DNA from: Sipunculus nudus
Taxonomy: Eukaryota; Annelida; Sipuncula; Golfingiida; Sipunculidae
Assembly (NCBI GenBank): GCA_026874595.1
Contig: CM049311.1
Coordinates: forward strand, 16,335,676 to 16,399,675
DNA: 64,000 nucleotides
Direction: 5' to 3'
Both the position numbers and the translations under genes were made by a program. Positions within the stretch are counted from its first letter, which is position 1, and each line of letters opens with the position of its first letter. Below are positions 37,700 through 51,814 of the stretch, piece after piece. The notes under the pieces were generated by a model that made no database searches, was not told where the DNA came from, and worked only from the letters and a program-made list of their open reading frames with translations.

Positions 37700-40600
37700 A
37701 CTGTGTTTTGGACTAAGAGTCTAAAACTTGAAAATGATATTTATATTAACCATAGAATTGCCAACCCTCCACCCCTATCCCCGACTCCGGAACGTCTGGC
37801 TTCCGCCTACTGACAGCTCTACCACGCAAAATTGCAGATATCTCAGGTGTGTTTTCATGACATTCACAAATAATTTTTTTATTTTTGTAAAATGATGGTA
37901 ATACGATATATGCTCTTATTTTTCCCCAATATTATAGCCCTAAATTAAGCGCCCCATCAGGGGGGCTTGTTGTTTTACCAGGTGTGGGTCCGCACTTTAG
38001 CATAGCTTCTACCTCTGTTACACTGTCATCAATAAAAATATCACATTTTAGCATGTTTGCAAGGTTCTTTTGTGTTCTTACACTTCTGTGACATCACAAT
38101 TAGCTAAGGTCCAACAAATACTCACTTGTCATTAATGTAGGCTTGCAGTAAATAAAAGTAGCACGGACCCACGTTCTGATGGTCCCAGTAATATAGGCTC
38201 TATATGAATAGACACTATTTACTTAATATACACATCAGTCATGAACATACAGGCTTGCTGTGAACAGACCTACTATAACTGATCGTACAGTCGAACCCCG
38301 ATTACGAATTTTGCCAGATAACGCAAGTTACCGGATTACATATCAAGGACATCAAAAGCAAAAAAAAAAAAAAATAGAACAAAAGCAATGCTTCCGAGCT
38401 GGATTACGCAAAATGCCGGATCAGCACATAAAAATAAAATGGTGGAAATCCGTTCTAAATAAATGTACCAGTTTACGCCGAATTATCAAATGCCGGATTA
38501 AAAGTGTCCGACTGTATAGGCACCAACACCACATTACAGTTTATGGATTGCTGAGTGTAATGTAGGCTCACTCTGAACTCGCATCCAAAGAAGCATTGGC
38601 CAACAACATTAACTAATTACCTAGTCTTGGTTCTCAGAGAACATGCGAATCATAAAACACCATAGGTCCACATATATGGTCTGGTCCCTGTTATATACGC
38701 TCACACTGGACAGACTTAGAATAGGTCCACAGTGAAAGGACTGGTCACTGTAATACAGGCTCACAATGGACAGACTATAAGAACAGGGCCACATAAATAG
38801 ACTGGTCACGGTAATATAAAATCACATTGGACAGACTATTAAAAAAACCCAACAGTAAACGCACATGTCACTAAAGTATTAGCTCACATTGGACAGAATA
38901 TTAAAAAAGGCCCACAGTTATTAGACAAGTCACTCTAATATAAGCTCAAATAGATAGACTTTTAAAATAAGCCCACAGTAAATTGACTGTTCACTGAAAT
39001 ATAGGATCACATTGAACAAACTATTAGAATAGACCCAACGTAAATCTACTGGTCACTGAATTTCTGGCTCAGAGTGGAAAGACTAAAAAAAATAGGCCCA
39101 CTGTAAATGTACTGGTCACTGTATTTCAGGCAAAGAGTGGACAGAGTATAAGAATTGGCCCATAGTAAATGGACTGGTCTCTGAAATATGGGTTCACTGT
39201 TGACAGACTGTTTAAATAGGCCCATTGTTAATGGACTGGTCTCTAAAATATAGGCTCACAGTGGATCGGTAACTGTAATATAGGGTCACAGTGGACAGAC
39301 GATTAAAAGTCAGTGAATAATAAGCTCACAGTGGAGAGACTTTTTTGAATAGACCCACCGTATATGGACTTGTCATTGAAATAAAGACTCACGATGGAAA
39401 GAATATTATAATAGGCACACAGTAAATGGACTGGTCTCTAAAATATAGGCTCACAGTGGATTGGTAACTGTAATATAGGGTCACAGTGGACAGACTATTA
39501 GAATAGGCCCAATGAAAATGGACTGGTCACTGAATAATAAGCTCACAGTGGAGAGACTTTTTTTTAATAGACCCACCGTATATGGACTTGTCATTGAAAT
39601 ATAGACTCATGATGGAAAGAATATTAGAATAGGCCCACAGTAAATGGACTGGTCTCTAAAATATAGGCTCACAGTGGAGAGACTATAAGAATAGGCCCTT
39701 AGTTAATGGACTGGTCCCTGTAATATTGGTGCACAGTGGACATACTATTAAAATAGACCCACAGTAAATCGATTGGTCACTGTAATATAGGGTCACAGTG
39801 GATAGACTATTTGAATAGGCCCAATGCAAATGGACTGGTCATTGAATAATAAGCTCACAGTGGAAAGACTTTTAGAAAGGCCCACCGTATATGGACTTGT
39901 CATTGAAATATAGTCTCACATTGGAAAGACTATTAGAATAGGCCTACAGTAAATTGACTGGTCTCTATAATATAGGCTCACAGTGAAATACTATGAGAAC
40001 AGGCCCTTAGTTAATGGACTGGTCTCTGTAATATTGGGTCACAGGTGACATATTTAGCATAGGCCCAACGTAAACGGAGTGGGCACTGATATATAGGCAC
40101 ACAGTGGACAGACTATCATAATAGGCCCACAGTATTTGGATTGATCACTGTAATATAGACTCAGAATCAGAGTTGGGTCCAAAAGTACTCATACTCATAG
40201 TACTCGTACTCATGAGTACTTTTTTGAGTACTCAGTACTCGTACTCGAGTACTTTTTAAAGATCACAAATGTACTCGTACTTGTACTTGAGAACTTTAAA
40301 AGCACTCGGTGCTCATATGAGTATTTCATGAGTTCTTTTGGGTATTTCATATATCATTAAAATTGCTAGATAAACTTTAATCTCAATTTATTATATATTA
40401 AGAATTTATTATAGTATATTATTATTAGATATTATATATAATATAAATCATATATAATATTACTTAAATCAATCCATATGTTACTATAACTGAAACTATT
40501 ACAGCATTTTAGCATCGATAACTACTTCTTTTACTATTACTTGGCTTCTATTACGAATACTATTACTTTTTTTTAAATATAAAATATAAATAAATTGAAC

Positions 40601-43600
40601 AATTTTATTTTTATTATTTATACATTCATGCAATTCACGTGTACATGTATACAGCATTATATATATCCAGCAAGATATGTACAACATAGTGTTCAATAAA
40701 ACATTAAATCAGCAAACTCACACTGAGTAATATTTTAAGAGAAAAATTCTAATTTTTGAAAGATCCCAAAATAAAAAAGAAGTTTAGGTTTGCCACAATT
40801 CAATACAATAAATATACTCAGAACCTGTTTATCATAACATGAACTCAGCCGTGCCCTGGGGCCTGGGCTAATCAAGCTTGACTTGATTTATGTATAAAAC
40901 TAAATGTGATTGTAGGTTTAGCAGATTTTCAGTTGGAATTGCAGTCTTTGATCAGCTCTGTACACAGTGTGTAGCACAACTAAGACTCATCTGTTGACTG
41001 TCAACTAATTAACCCATGAAAAGCTGTGACTATCAGACCATACACCCTTTAGCTACAACAACTTAGGCTGCAGCATCACATTCTACTATCTGCTGACAAT
41101 AACTTGCCCAACATACTGTGTACCTCACAAAGGACCTCTCCAATGTTTAATTACCAAGCCTACTGAATGAATCAACAAAGAGAACTGGGGGTTAACCTCA
41201 AGCCAAAGTCTGCTGTGTTTGCCCACTGGACCATCAAAGCACCCAGCATTAACTAATCACACTACACTGGGTCATTTACTGCGGGCCCTTTACTATCAAC
41301 CTATTTAAACAAACACTCGATTCATCAGATTTGTTAGCCTAGGGTTGTAATAGAATACAATAGCTATTATTATATTACTTTTGGTACTATTACCATTACT
41401 AGTTCAAATTTAATTTCTATCAATAGTAATATTACTCTTACAAACTTTGAAAACCTGTATTATTCTATTAATATTACGTATTACAATCGCCTCATTCTGT
41501 CAGATATGTTGTTTTATAATATTTTCACATATACCGGTTGTCATTAAATATTTTCATTAGGTTACAGCCACATATGATTTATAGGTTGACATTGTATACA
41601 GAATAACATATTGTTGTTATTATTATTGTTATTATTAATGTTATCATTGTTATTATTATATGATTACATATTGTTAACATATGGTTATATGCTTTATACA
41701 ATATCAGTGGGATTTCCTTTAACAATATCACTTTTATATATTAACTTTTATATTACTTTTTATGTTGTCTTTTCTGATTATTCTAACCACTATTTTGAAT
41801 TTGCATAATACAACATTAAGTCAATTGTATATCTTCTCCTGGCTAAGAAATATATTTTTGTGAATCTACGATACTAGATGATTCTTCAATGCAAACCCTC
41901 TACTATAATAAGTTAATGCTTTGACATATTTCAACTGTATATGGCCTGTTTATATATGCCCTCGAGTTTGCGTTTTGCCTCATTATTTTGATTAAGCATT
42001 AAGCTGAATATATTTTATTTTATCCAGGGTTTTCATTAAAAAAAGTATTTTTTAATTTTGTGAGTATATATTTAATTTAACGACATCATTTAACAAATTT
42101 GGTTACAAAAAGTACTCATTAAAGTGCTCATGAGTAAATTTTGAGTACTCGGTACACGGACTCGAGTATTTTTGAAAAAAAAAAGTGCAAATGCTCAAGT
42201 ACTTTTAAAGTACTCAGTACTCGTACTCCAGTACCTTAAAAGAACTCGGACCCAACTGTGCTCAGAATGGAGAGACTACCAGAATAGCCTTCACCCATTT
42301 GTATCCCCATCAATAAGAGGCACACATCTTTAAGACCCATAATGTATGTTGAGCAGGGAGACAATTGGGCTCATAGTATATGATATGCCAGGATCGAGAA
42401 ATTACTGTATTCATACACTTATATACGCCCACACTGTATTGGTTACGTGTAGTATAGCTGCACAGTGTAAGTGTAGCATGCACACAATGTACAGGTAGCG
42501 TGCACGCCTTTACAGGCTCAAAATGTACGGGCAGCGTGCACACCTGTACTGGCCCACAATGTACAGGTATCATGCACACCTCTACAGGCCCACAATGTAC
42601 GGCAGCGTGCACACCTTTACAGGCCCACAATGTACAGGTAGAATGCACACTTCTAGAGGACCACAACGTACGGGTAGCGTGCACACCTCGAAAGGCCAAC
42701 AACGTACGGGTAGCGTGCACAAGTCTACAGGCCCACAATGTACGGATAGCGTACACATCTGTACAGGCCCACACTAGACGTGTAGTGTGCACATCTATAC
42801 AGGCCCACACTAGACGTGTAGTGTGCACACCTGTACAGGTCCACAATGTACGGGTAGCGTGCACACCTGTTCAGGCCCACAATGTACAGGTAGCGTGCAC
42901 ACCTGTACAGGCCAACAACGTACCGGTAGTATGCATACCTGTACAGGCCGACAACGTACGGGTAGCGTGCACACCTGTTCAGACCCAGAATGTACGGGTA
43001 GCGTGCACACCTGTACAGGAACACAACTTACGATAAGCGTGCACACCTGTACAGGCACACAATGTACGGGTTGCGTGCACACCAGTACAAGCCCACATTG
43101 TACAGGAACGTTTAGGCTAATAATGTCACTCTGGTGTGTAGGTGTAATTGCAGTCTCTTTATGACACTTAATACACACCAGAAAGCCCACATGGTCGACG
43201 GATGCAAACAATTTTATATTGTAGCTCTGGCCAGTACTGCCGTCAGTCCGTTAATAGGATACACATGGTGACCGTTAGACCTAGAAAGTTCTACTTGCTC
43301 ATCCAGGGATGTCCATGAAAAATCTCTTGGAAACCTGAAGATAGTTCTCTGTTACTCATATCCTCCGACTTATGGAGCTTGTGAGCACCCCCAGAATGAA
43401 TTTGATACAAAAACTCCAGTATCTGAATAACTTATTTACTGATAGCCATGACTTTTACCAAACCTATTGATTATGGCCCGGTGCATCAGTTCCTGCAGAC
43501 CGGTGGCGCCATCTGCTTTTTTTCGAATATTACGAATTTTCTCTCTGTTTGAGACCTTCAAATGAAGTAGACGTCCGTTAACAATGCACAAATCGTAAAC

Positions 43601-46600
43601 GTTTTACAAATTTTCTCTTTGTTTGGGACCTGCATATGAAGTGGCCGTCCGTTAACAAGGCTCAAATCTCAACCGTTCAACGCATTTTTTTTTCTGTTTG
43701 AGACCTTCAAATGGAGTGGGCGTCCGTTAACAAGGCACAAATCGTAAACGTTGAACCTAGCTTACTTGACATCCTGGGAGGACAATGAAAAAAAACTCCC
43801 TGGAAACCTGAAATATGGTCTCTTTTACCCATATCCTCTATGCCGTGGGGCTCGTATATAAAGAACAATAAGAAATGTGATACAGAAACTCTTGTATCAG
43901 AATAACTAATGCACTGATGGCCTATATCCGAAAAATATCTAAAGTATCTAGATACTCCGTTCGTGCCACGTCAAGTATCCGGGCCATCTGATGTAGTAGT
44001 ATCAGGAACAGTAGTCACTTACAGGTTAGTGCATCGAGGAGGTCTGGATATATCGCTCTTTCTGTCAAAAATTAAATTCAAAATTGACTATTGACGGCCA
44101 TTAGCTGTTCAATGTTCCACAGGAACTGTATAAAATAAATTCATAAAATATATGACAAAGTAAAATACAATATTTGCAAACTAACATTGGGCAAACATTG
44201 GCCTCCCCTTGAAGCAAAACAAATAGCCATAGCTCGAAAAATTTCATTATCGGATTTTTCTATGCTTTTTACAAAATGACGAACACTTTACGGGGTACAG
44301 GTGTCAACCACGATCTGTCTAATGTAACCGGAATATAACGGGTTACGGTTGAACCATTGTTCATCAAGTGTAAAGATCTCCCAGGGTCCACAGAACATGA
44401 AGATTATGTCAGCACAAGGGAGTTTTGTGCGGCGGAAGAGAACGTAGCTGGTTACGCAACAATGGAAGGTGCGCAACGCATTCGCGGTGTTTGGCGACTA
44501 TATCCAAAATCAATCGAAGCCGGCTCCCGGCTGCTTATAGAAGGCATTTAACTACGAGGCCGATCTTTTTCGCTGCATTCAAATAATCCTTTTATTGTCC
44601 GCCAGGAGGCGAACACCCAACCACCATAATCATCGTTTGGGGGGGGGATTCCCCTTCCTACACCAATGAGGAGATTAGCAAAAGCTTAGAAAACTTAAGA
44701 TGTGAAATGCGATCCAACATATACGACGGATGTGATAGGGATGACAAGGGAAAGCTGACCAGATGGAAGACAGGCCGCATGTTTGTGTATATAACCAGAC
44801 CACGGTCCCCATTACCAAACAAAATATAAATGGGGCTTTTACAGGCCAGTGGAAAAAGAATTTCTTTCTCTTAAAATAATACAAAATAAAAACATTGAAG
44901 GTATACAGCTACCAAATGAGAACTACGATATTAAATACATGAAAATCGCGCTATGTGCAGATGATATTACTCTGTTTTTGAAAAACAAAAAGGATATTAC
45001 AGAATATTGCGATATTTTAAAAAAATATAGGAGAACTTTCGGTTTTACACTTTATCGTAACAAATCGAGGGCTTGTTGATTGGCAGGAACAAATCAAATA
45101 TAAACACATATGGCACCATTACGTGGAATGTTTACCCTCATACAAGAATAAAACATTTAGGCATTACATTTGATGGCCACACAGCAGCCTTCGAAATAGA
45201 TTTAAACTGGAAATCACACATTGAATTTATTAAACGTGAAATTAATAAATGGGAAAAGAGAAGTATAAATATACTGGGTAAAGCTGTGGTTGCCAAAAAA
45301 TTTCTCATTTCAAAGCTAATTTATATTATGCAGTCTCTAGCGCTTCTTGACCATGTATTACACAAAATAAATACGATGATATTTAAATTCCTCTGGTAAC
45401 AGAAAAGTAACAGAAAAGGCATTGAGAAAATAAGAAGAAAATTACTGACAGCTGATTACAAATACGGCGGGATAAAGGGTATAAATGTTAAAGAACTACA
45501 ACAAGCCTTTTTTTCACTAATGTGGATTAAAGAGCTTGAAATCGATAAAAAAAGCTGGGAAAATATACCTATCTTTTATTTAAATAAAAGGGGTCGCAAT
45601 CTTTCGGTTTTTACAAGCAATACCTCTGTGAAGGAGACCAAAGTTATAAACCTCATAACATCAGAATTTATGAAACTGTCTTGATGAACTGGTTACAGCT
45701 TAATAAATTTTCAAATACAGATTTATTGACTTATACTGTGATATGGAATAATAAGATGATAGTGTATAAGTTTTCTTTAAAGATTGGATCAAGGCTTGTA
45801 TTATATTTATCCAGGATATGTTTATCCGGGACGAAATGATAACCTTTCATCAAGCAGTTCAATGGATAGATGATGCTCCAAGTAGAATCCTGGAATATAA
45901 CGTGATAATGAATAATATTAACAACATGAAAAAGCCTACAGATGGCGCCACTAAAGGTAATATTAGGAGCACTCCGATTGCTGATTGCAACTTGAAAAAA
46001 AATAGATTGTCGATAACCTCTGATACTGTAGACCAGCCCCCGTGTAAACAGTTCTGGGAAGAAAAATACTCCGGAGTAAAACTCGCAAAGAGTTATTGGG
46101 AAACTGCATATCATGGTGTTAGGGAAATTAGACTCCAGGTACTACAGTGGAAGATATTGCTTAATATTTTTCCGACAACAATTATGTTACATAAAATCGG
46201 CATAACTGATTCAGAAAAATGTATGTACTGTGACGAAATCAGATATATCGAACATTTCTTTTACCGGTGTAAAAAAGTAATGCCTTTCTGGGAGTATATA
46301 GAAAATAATACTCCTACCGTTATTAATATTGTCTTAAGCGAAAGGCGTCATATCTTAGGTTATAGTACGGAAGACAGAATACAAGCTAATTTATCAGTTC
46401 AAGATGCAAATTTTGTTAACAAAACTCTTCTTCTTGGAAAAAAAAGTCTATCAGTAGGTCTAGATACGGCAATGGTATTGATGTAAGATATTTATTTGAC
46501 AGTGAAGTTGTCAACTGATGTAGCAAAATATTAATGCTAAGACTTATGACACAAATGTAAATCTTTGAATGCAATGTTATATATTTAATTGAGATATTAT

Positions 46601-49600
46601 GCATATATGGCATGTATATAATCCTACTGTAGAAATGAATTGATGGCAATGATTCTTTGCACGCTTATTGATCATGGAAAGTTTCATCAGTTTCTGCAAA
46701 CTGGTGGCGCAACCTGTATCTTATTTATATTTTTTTACGCCATTTTCTCTATTTTAGACCTTAAAATGAAATGTCGTCTATTAACAGGACACAAATCGAC
46801 ACTTTTTCATCTAGAATCTTTTAACTTATCATCCAAGAAGGCCAATGAAATGTGTAAATGGATCCGAACAATATATAGATCTCTGTTACTCATATCCTCT
46901 GAGCTATGGGGCTCGCACATACTCCCAGAATAATTACAAAATTTATATAGAAGTTCGAGTATCTGTATAACTGATCAATTAATGGCCTGATTCTTTGCAT
47001 GCAAATCGATCATAGAGTGATTCATCAGTCCCTGCAGACTGGTAGCGCCACCTTAACTTTTTTATCTTTTACGCATTTTCTTTTAATTTTAAGACCTTCA
47101 AATGAAGCGTTCATTTGTTAACAAGGCTCAAGTCGTGTCTGTTGGACTTGTAACCTTTTTACTTTTCATTCATGGAGGTACATGAAAAATTTCTTATAAA
47201 TTCCGGAAATAAGGTCTCTGTTACCCATATCTTCTAAGCCATGGGGCTCCTACCTACCCCAAAATGCTTAAAAATTGTTACAAAAATCCAATAAGCAAAT
47301 AACTTATATACTGATGGCAATGAATTTGTTGGTTTACATTAATCATCGAGTGTTTTTTTTATTCCTGTAGACTGGTTGCACTACCTATATTTTATTTTCG
47401 AATTATTTCGCATCTCTTTTCTCTGTTTGGGATCCTAAAATGAAATGGACTTCCTTGATAAGGCACTAATTCTAACTGTCGCACTTAGAATCTTCCTACT
47501 TCACATCCGGTAAGGTCAATGAAAAATCCTATGAAATAAGGTCTCTTTTACCCATATTTCCCAAGCTTGTAAGTAGCCCCCAGATTAATGAAAAGTTGGA
47601 TACAAAACCTACTGTTTCTGAATAGCTTATGCTTTGATTTCCATGACACTTTTCATGCATATTCATCATAGGGGGTTTCATTTTTTCCTGCAGACTGGTG
47701 ATGCCATCTGTATTCTTATGTCTCCTCCTCCAGGGAAGGAGGGTTTTTGTTGTTTTTCAACCAACATTTGAAACACTCAATTGTTCATACCAAAATCTCG
47801 GTGTGCAAAAACCTGTGAACTAGGCCTTCATCTTCAAGGTCAAAACTACCAAAATGTGAATATTATTGAACCCCAAAACTTTTGAAGTGTTCGACATTTC
47901 GCCCTTAAGTTTGGTTCACCAATTGTTCCTTAAAAAATCTCGGACGAATTGAAAAAGTGGTGATCTTGACCTCCATTTTTAAGGTCGAATTTGCCGAAAT
48001 GTATTTTTTGTGGACCTCATAATTTTTAAGTATTCCACATTTCGTTTTCAAGTTTGGTAGACCAATTGTTTCTTCAAATATCTCGGACGAGTTTGAAACT
48101 CAGCGACCTTGAATACGATCTTCAAAATCAAAACAGTCGAAAATAGTTCTCTTGTAAAAACGATAACTTTTGAAGTATTTTGAAGTCTTGGGATTTTGTA
48201 CAGCTATTGTTTCTATCATTTAGCATTTAAACAAAAGCCATTCTAGTTTCGATTTTTCAACGCATATTTATATTCATTTGAGAACTTCAAATGAAGCGGC
48301 TGTCCATTAAATGGGCATAAATTATTATTGTTGGACCAAGAACCTTTTAAACTGACATCCTTAGAGTTCCATCGAAAATATCCTTGGAAACTTAAAATTA
48401 GGTCATGGCGATCTATATTTTGCAAATTAGTGGAAAAAACGTAATTTTTAAACAAAAAGTGAATAAGATGGGGCACAGATTGCACCAATTTGTCCTAAAA
48501 TAGCCACACATAATTTTTAGGGAGTTCCCTAAAAATCTGCTTTGAAACATGAAATGTCCTTCTGGCCCATTTTCTGCAAGCTGTGTGAAACAATTCAATT
48601 AAACAATCTTATAGTCAGGTAGCACTTGTGGTAGTAACTGCATATAGAATAAGGTAACTGTAACATATATCTGAGAGGTATTAGCAAATTACATGAGTTT
48701 GAGCCTTCAGGTAGTCTTTTTGTCCATTTTCAAGGCCCCTTGAATTAAGCTTAGGGTCATGGCCTTGGCCACTTTTTAATTTTTTTCTTTGTTCTCTTTA
48801 TGATATGGATCAAATATATATTGATTATATTCTTCATACTAACTTGTTTTGTTTAATATATAACTGATAGGTTCATCCCACACTTTACAACTAGAACATG
48901 AATATCAAGCATAATAGATTTAACATATTTTTTTGTTCCAAATAAATTAGTGCTTTGGCTTAATTGAAAACCAAATGCAGTTTTATTGTATGCTTGTTAC
49001 CAAAATAAGCATGAGTTCTAATACCCTTAAAAGAGCTTTTTCATGGGTATTTTGTATTAAATGGATTGCTCGAAATATTTTCACATTTAACACTTTAAAT
49101 GTTTTATATATAAAACAGATTATTATTTGTTTAAGATCTTCAATTGTATTTATCCCTCAGAATACGTAGGTTCGGATCGGATAATGATTCTGTAAATAAA
49201 AAGCTTTTCAGCTTGCAAATGTATTTTCTACTTTGACTTTCTTGCCTTGGGTTACAACGCTTGTTTTGTTTTTTTTTGGAAACTCGCCTGTATATACAAT
49301 TATAATGGCAATAACGCATCATTAACATAGTATGAGACCCTTGCAAAATACTTGTAATTACACTTACTTTGACTGCTTCAAAAATAAATTGAGAGAGTGT
49401 TAAATATAAAACTTTTATACAATATTAAACCTGTTTTTCTCAGCTCAACCAATACAAAAACTGTATGGAACATCGGGAACTCCGCTTCTCTTCATTCAAT
49501 GACGGGGACTGCCCACCGCCATGCATGGTAAATATGAGCTACCTTTTTATTTTTATCAAAAAAATACACATTCACATGGGCTTTGTCTGTTGACAAAATA

Positions 49601-49872
49601 TTAGTTAGGGTGGGGGGGGGGGGTAAAAAAAAGGACAGGATACATCCTTTTTATATTTTTCAAATCACATCAATTAACTAACGATCAGTAACATATATAC
49701 ACTTGATATTTATGAATGTATACTGAGGCAATTGTGCAAAATAATCACAATCAGAGATGCATTGTCAACATTGTGTTAAAATTTTGTAATTGTGTAAAAA
49801 CACACGAAGAAACCATAACGTAAATGAAATAATTATCGCTTCAACGCGTTAGTATAATATCGCCCCATGTGA

Positions 49873-49932
<60 letters not shown>

Positions 49933-51469
49933 CTATATATACTCGAGCAGTAAACACGTGCTTATTTCCCTAATGTTCATTGAATTAATCTGTTTACAGA
50001 ACCTAATAATAGTTTCAATTTGGTGTGGATATATTAAAATCCCTAAAGTGTAACCAATGCGAAAAAATATTTCTTATATATTCCAGAACGAGGTTTAACA
50101 TAATAACTCCCACAACATGCTATTTATTCGTTATTATAATAGTGTTACTTGATGAACGTTTTTTTCCATCAGGTTTGATAATGTGTTTACTGGGGATCAG
50201 TGGTAAAGCTTGGGGTCAATCATGATCACATTCTCCTGTATTGCAGCACGTATGACCACTGTTAGACAGCGATAGTTTTTCATTTATAGGTGAAATATTT
50301 TTCAATGAAATGTGTAGTCCGGGTCACTAGTACGAAAACGGATCCCATCGCCTTGCTCACTTGGCCTACATTTGAAGATGTGATCAACACAACTGTAGGC
50401 AATGGCGGAAGTATGATATTGATTATATATATTGGCGTGTGTGTGAAATCATATGGGTGTTAATTGATTGTTTTATTGCACTTCAACCGGCTGCACCTCC
50501 ACTACCAGTATGTGTAAAGAGAAAGAGATGAATGTACATTGGGCTTTCTGTTTGACTGGTCAAAGATTAAATTTTATCTTTTACACAGGGTTTTATCTCT
50601 TGTATTTATGCAAGAAGTTCCAAATCCTTGATAGAATATCAATGTAGAAGTTCTTCTCAGTCGTGTTATGTCCATGGGCTCTTGCATGTATTACACTAGA
50701 AGTACATATGCTAAACTCTAATCGTCTGTTTGTATTTGATGAATTGTAATTCTTGATGAATTGAATGTGTATAGCACACACAAGTTTGTAGCCCTTTAAC
50801 ATGAGGAACATATAACATTAGTTGATGTTGAATATATAATTTCGGGGATATTTAATACGGAAAAAAATATTATATCGGACACATTTATTATTAGACACTT
50901 ATACACTAGGGGAAGCATTTACTATTGGACACATTGTATCTGGTATTATTTTAAGTTAATGACATCTACTATGGGACACTGTTATATCGGAAATACCCTT
51001 GGGAGCGGGAACTATATTCCGGCTTTACTTGTTAATTATACTACATGTGAATATGATAACTGATGTAATAATCTGTATTTCAAAGACTGCCCGATGCCTT
51101 TCGTTTTAAACAAGATAGATGATAGTATCGGCGAAATGAAGAACTGGGTAAGTGTGTATTTAATCACTGTTTCACGTAACTATGTTTACAGAAGAGACAT
51201 TATTTTAAATTCTAAAATATAACAATCCATTTTAATGTTGTTAATAAACCTGAATTAGCCGGGATGATTATTATTGCTACACAGGTTTTTGATAGGTTAT
51301 CTATCATTTGCGTTTATTTATATTATTTTTTTACCACTGATTTTCACTATATAAGTGATGTAATTCTAAAATGCTAAGGTGAATCAAAAGTTGACCACAT
51401 GCATAATATTAGGTTGCTAAAATTTTTATATACGATTACTTTAATATAGGATTGTAAATAAATAAATAA

Positions 51470-51548
<79 letters not shown>

Positions 51549-51761
51549 TCGTAATGTGGATATCCCTGGTACTGGGCCAAACTGCACTTTCGATAGAAAG
51601 TAAAAATTACTAGCTGTCGCTTTCAATGCTGCAACCTACTTTTGAAATATAACTGTATAGTTGCTCTTGTTTTAAGAGTGCTGTAATAATTTGATGTTTA
51701 AACTCAAAGCTTATATTAAGCAATAATTGTTTACACAAATTTATATATATATATATGTATG

Positions 51762-51814
<53 letters not shown>

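Noticed and set aside
42310-43211. Long overlapping open frames of Cys/Thr/His repeats on both strands
   Set aside because: They come from a 36-bp minisatellite whose period is a multiple of 3; several frames on both strands are open and no start, splice or domain evidence supports translation.
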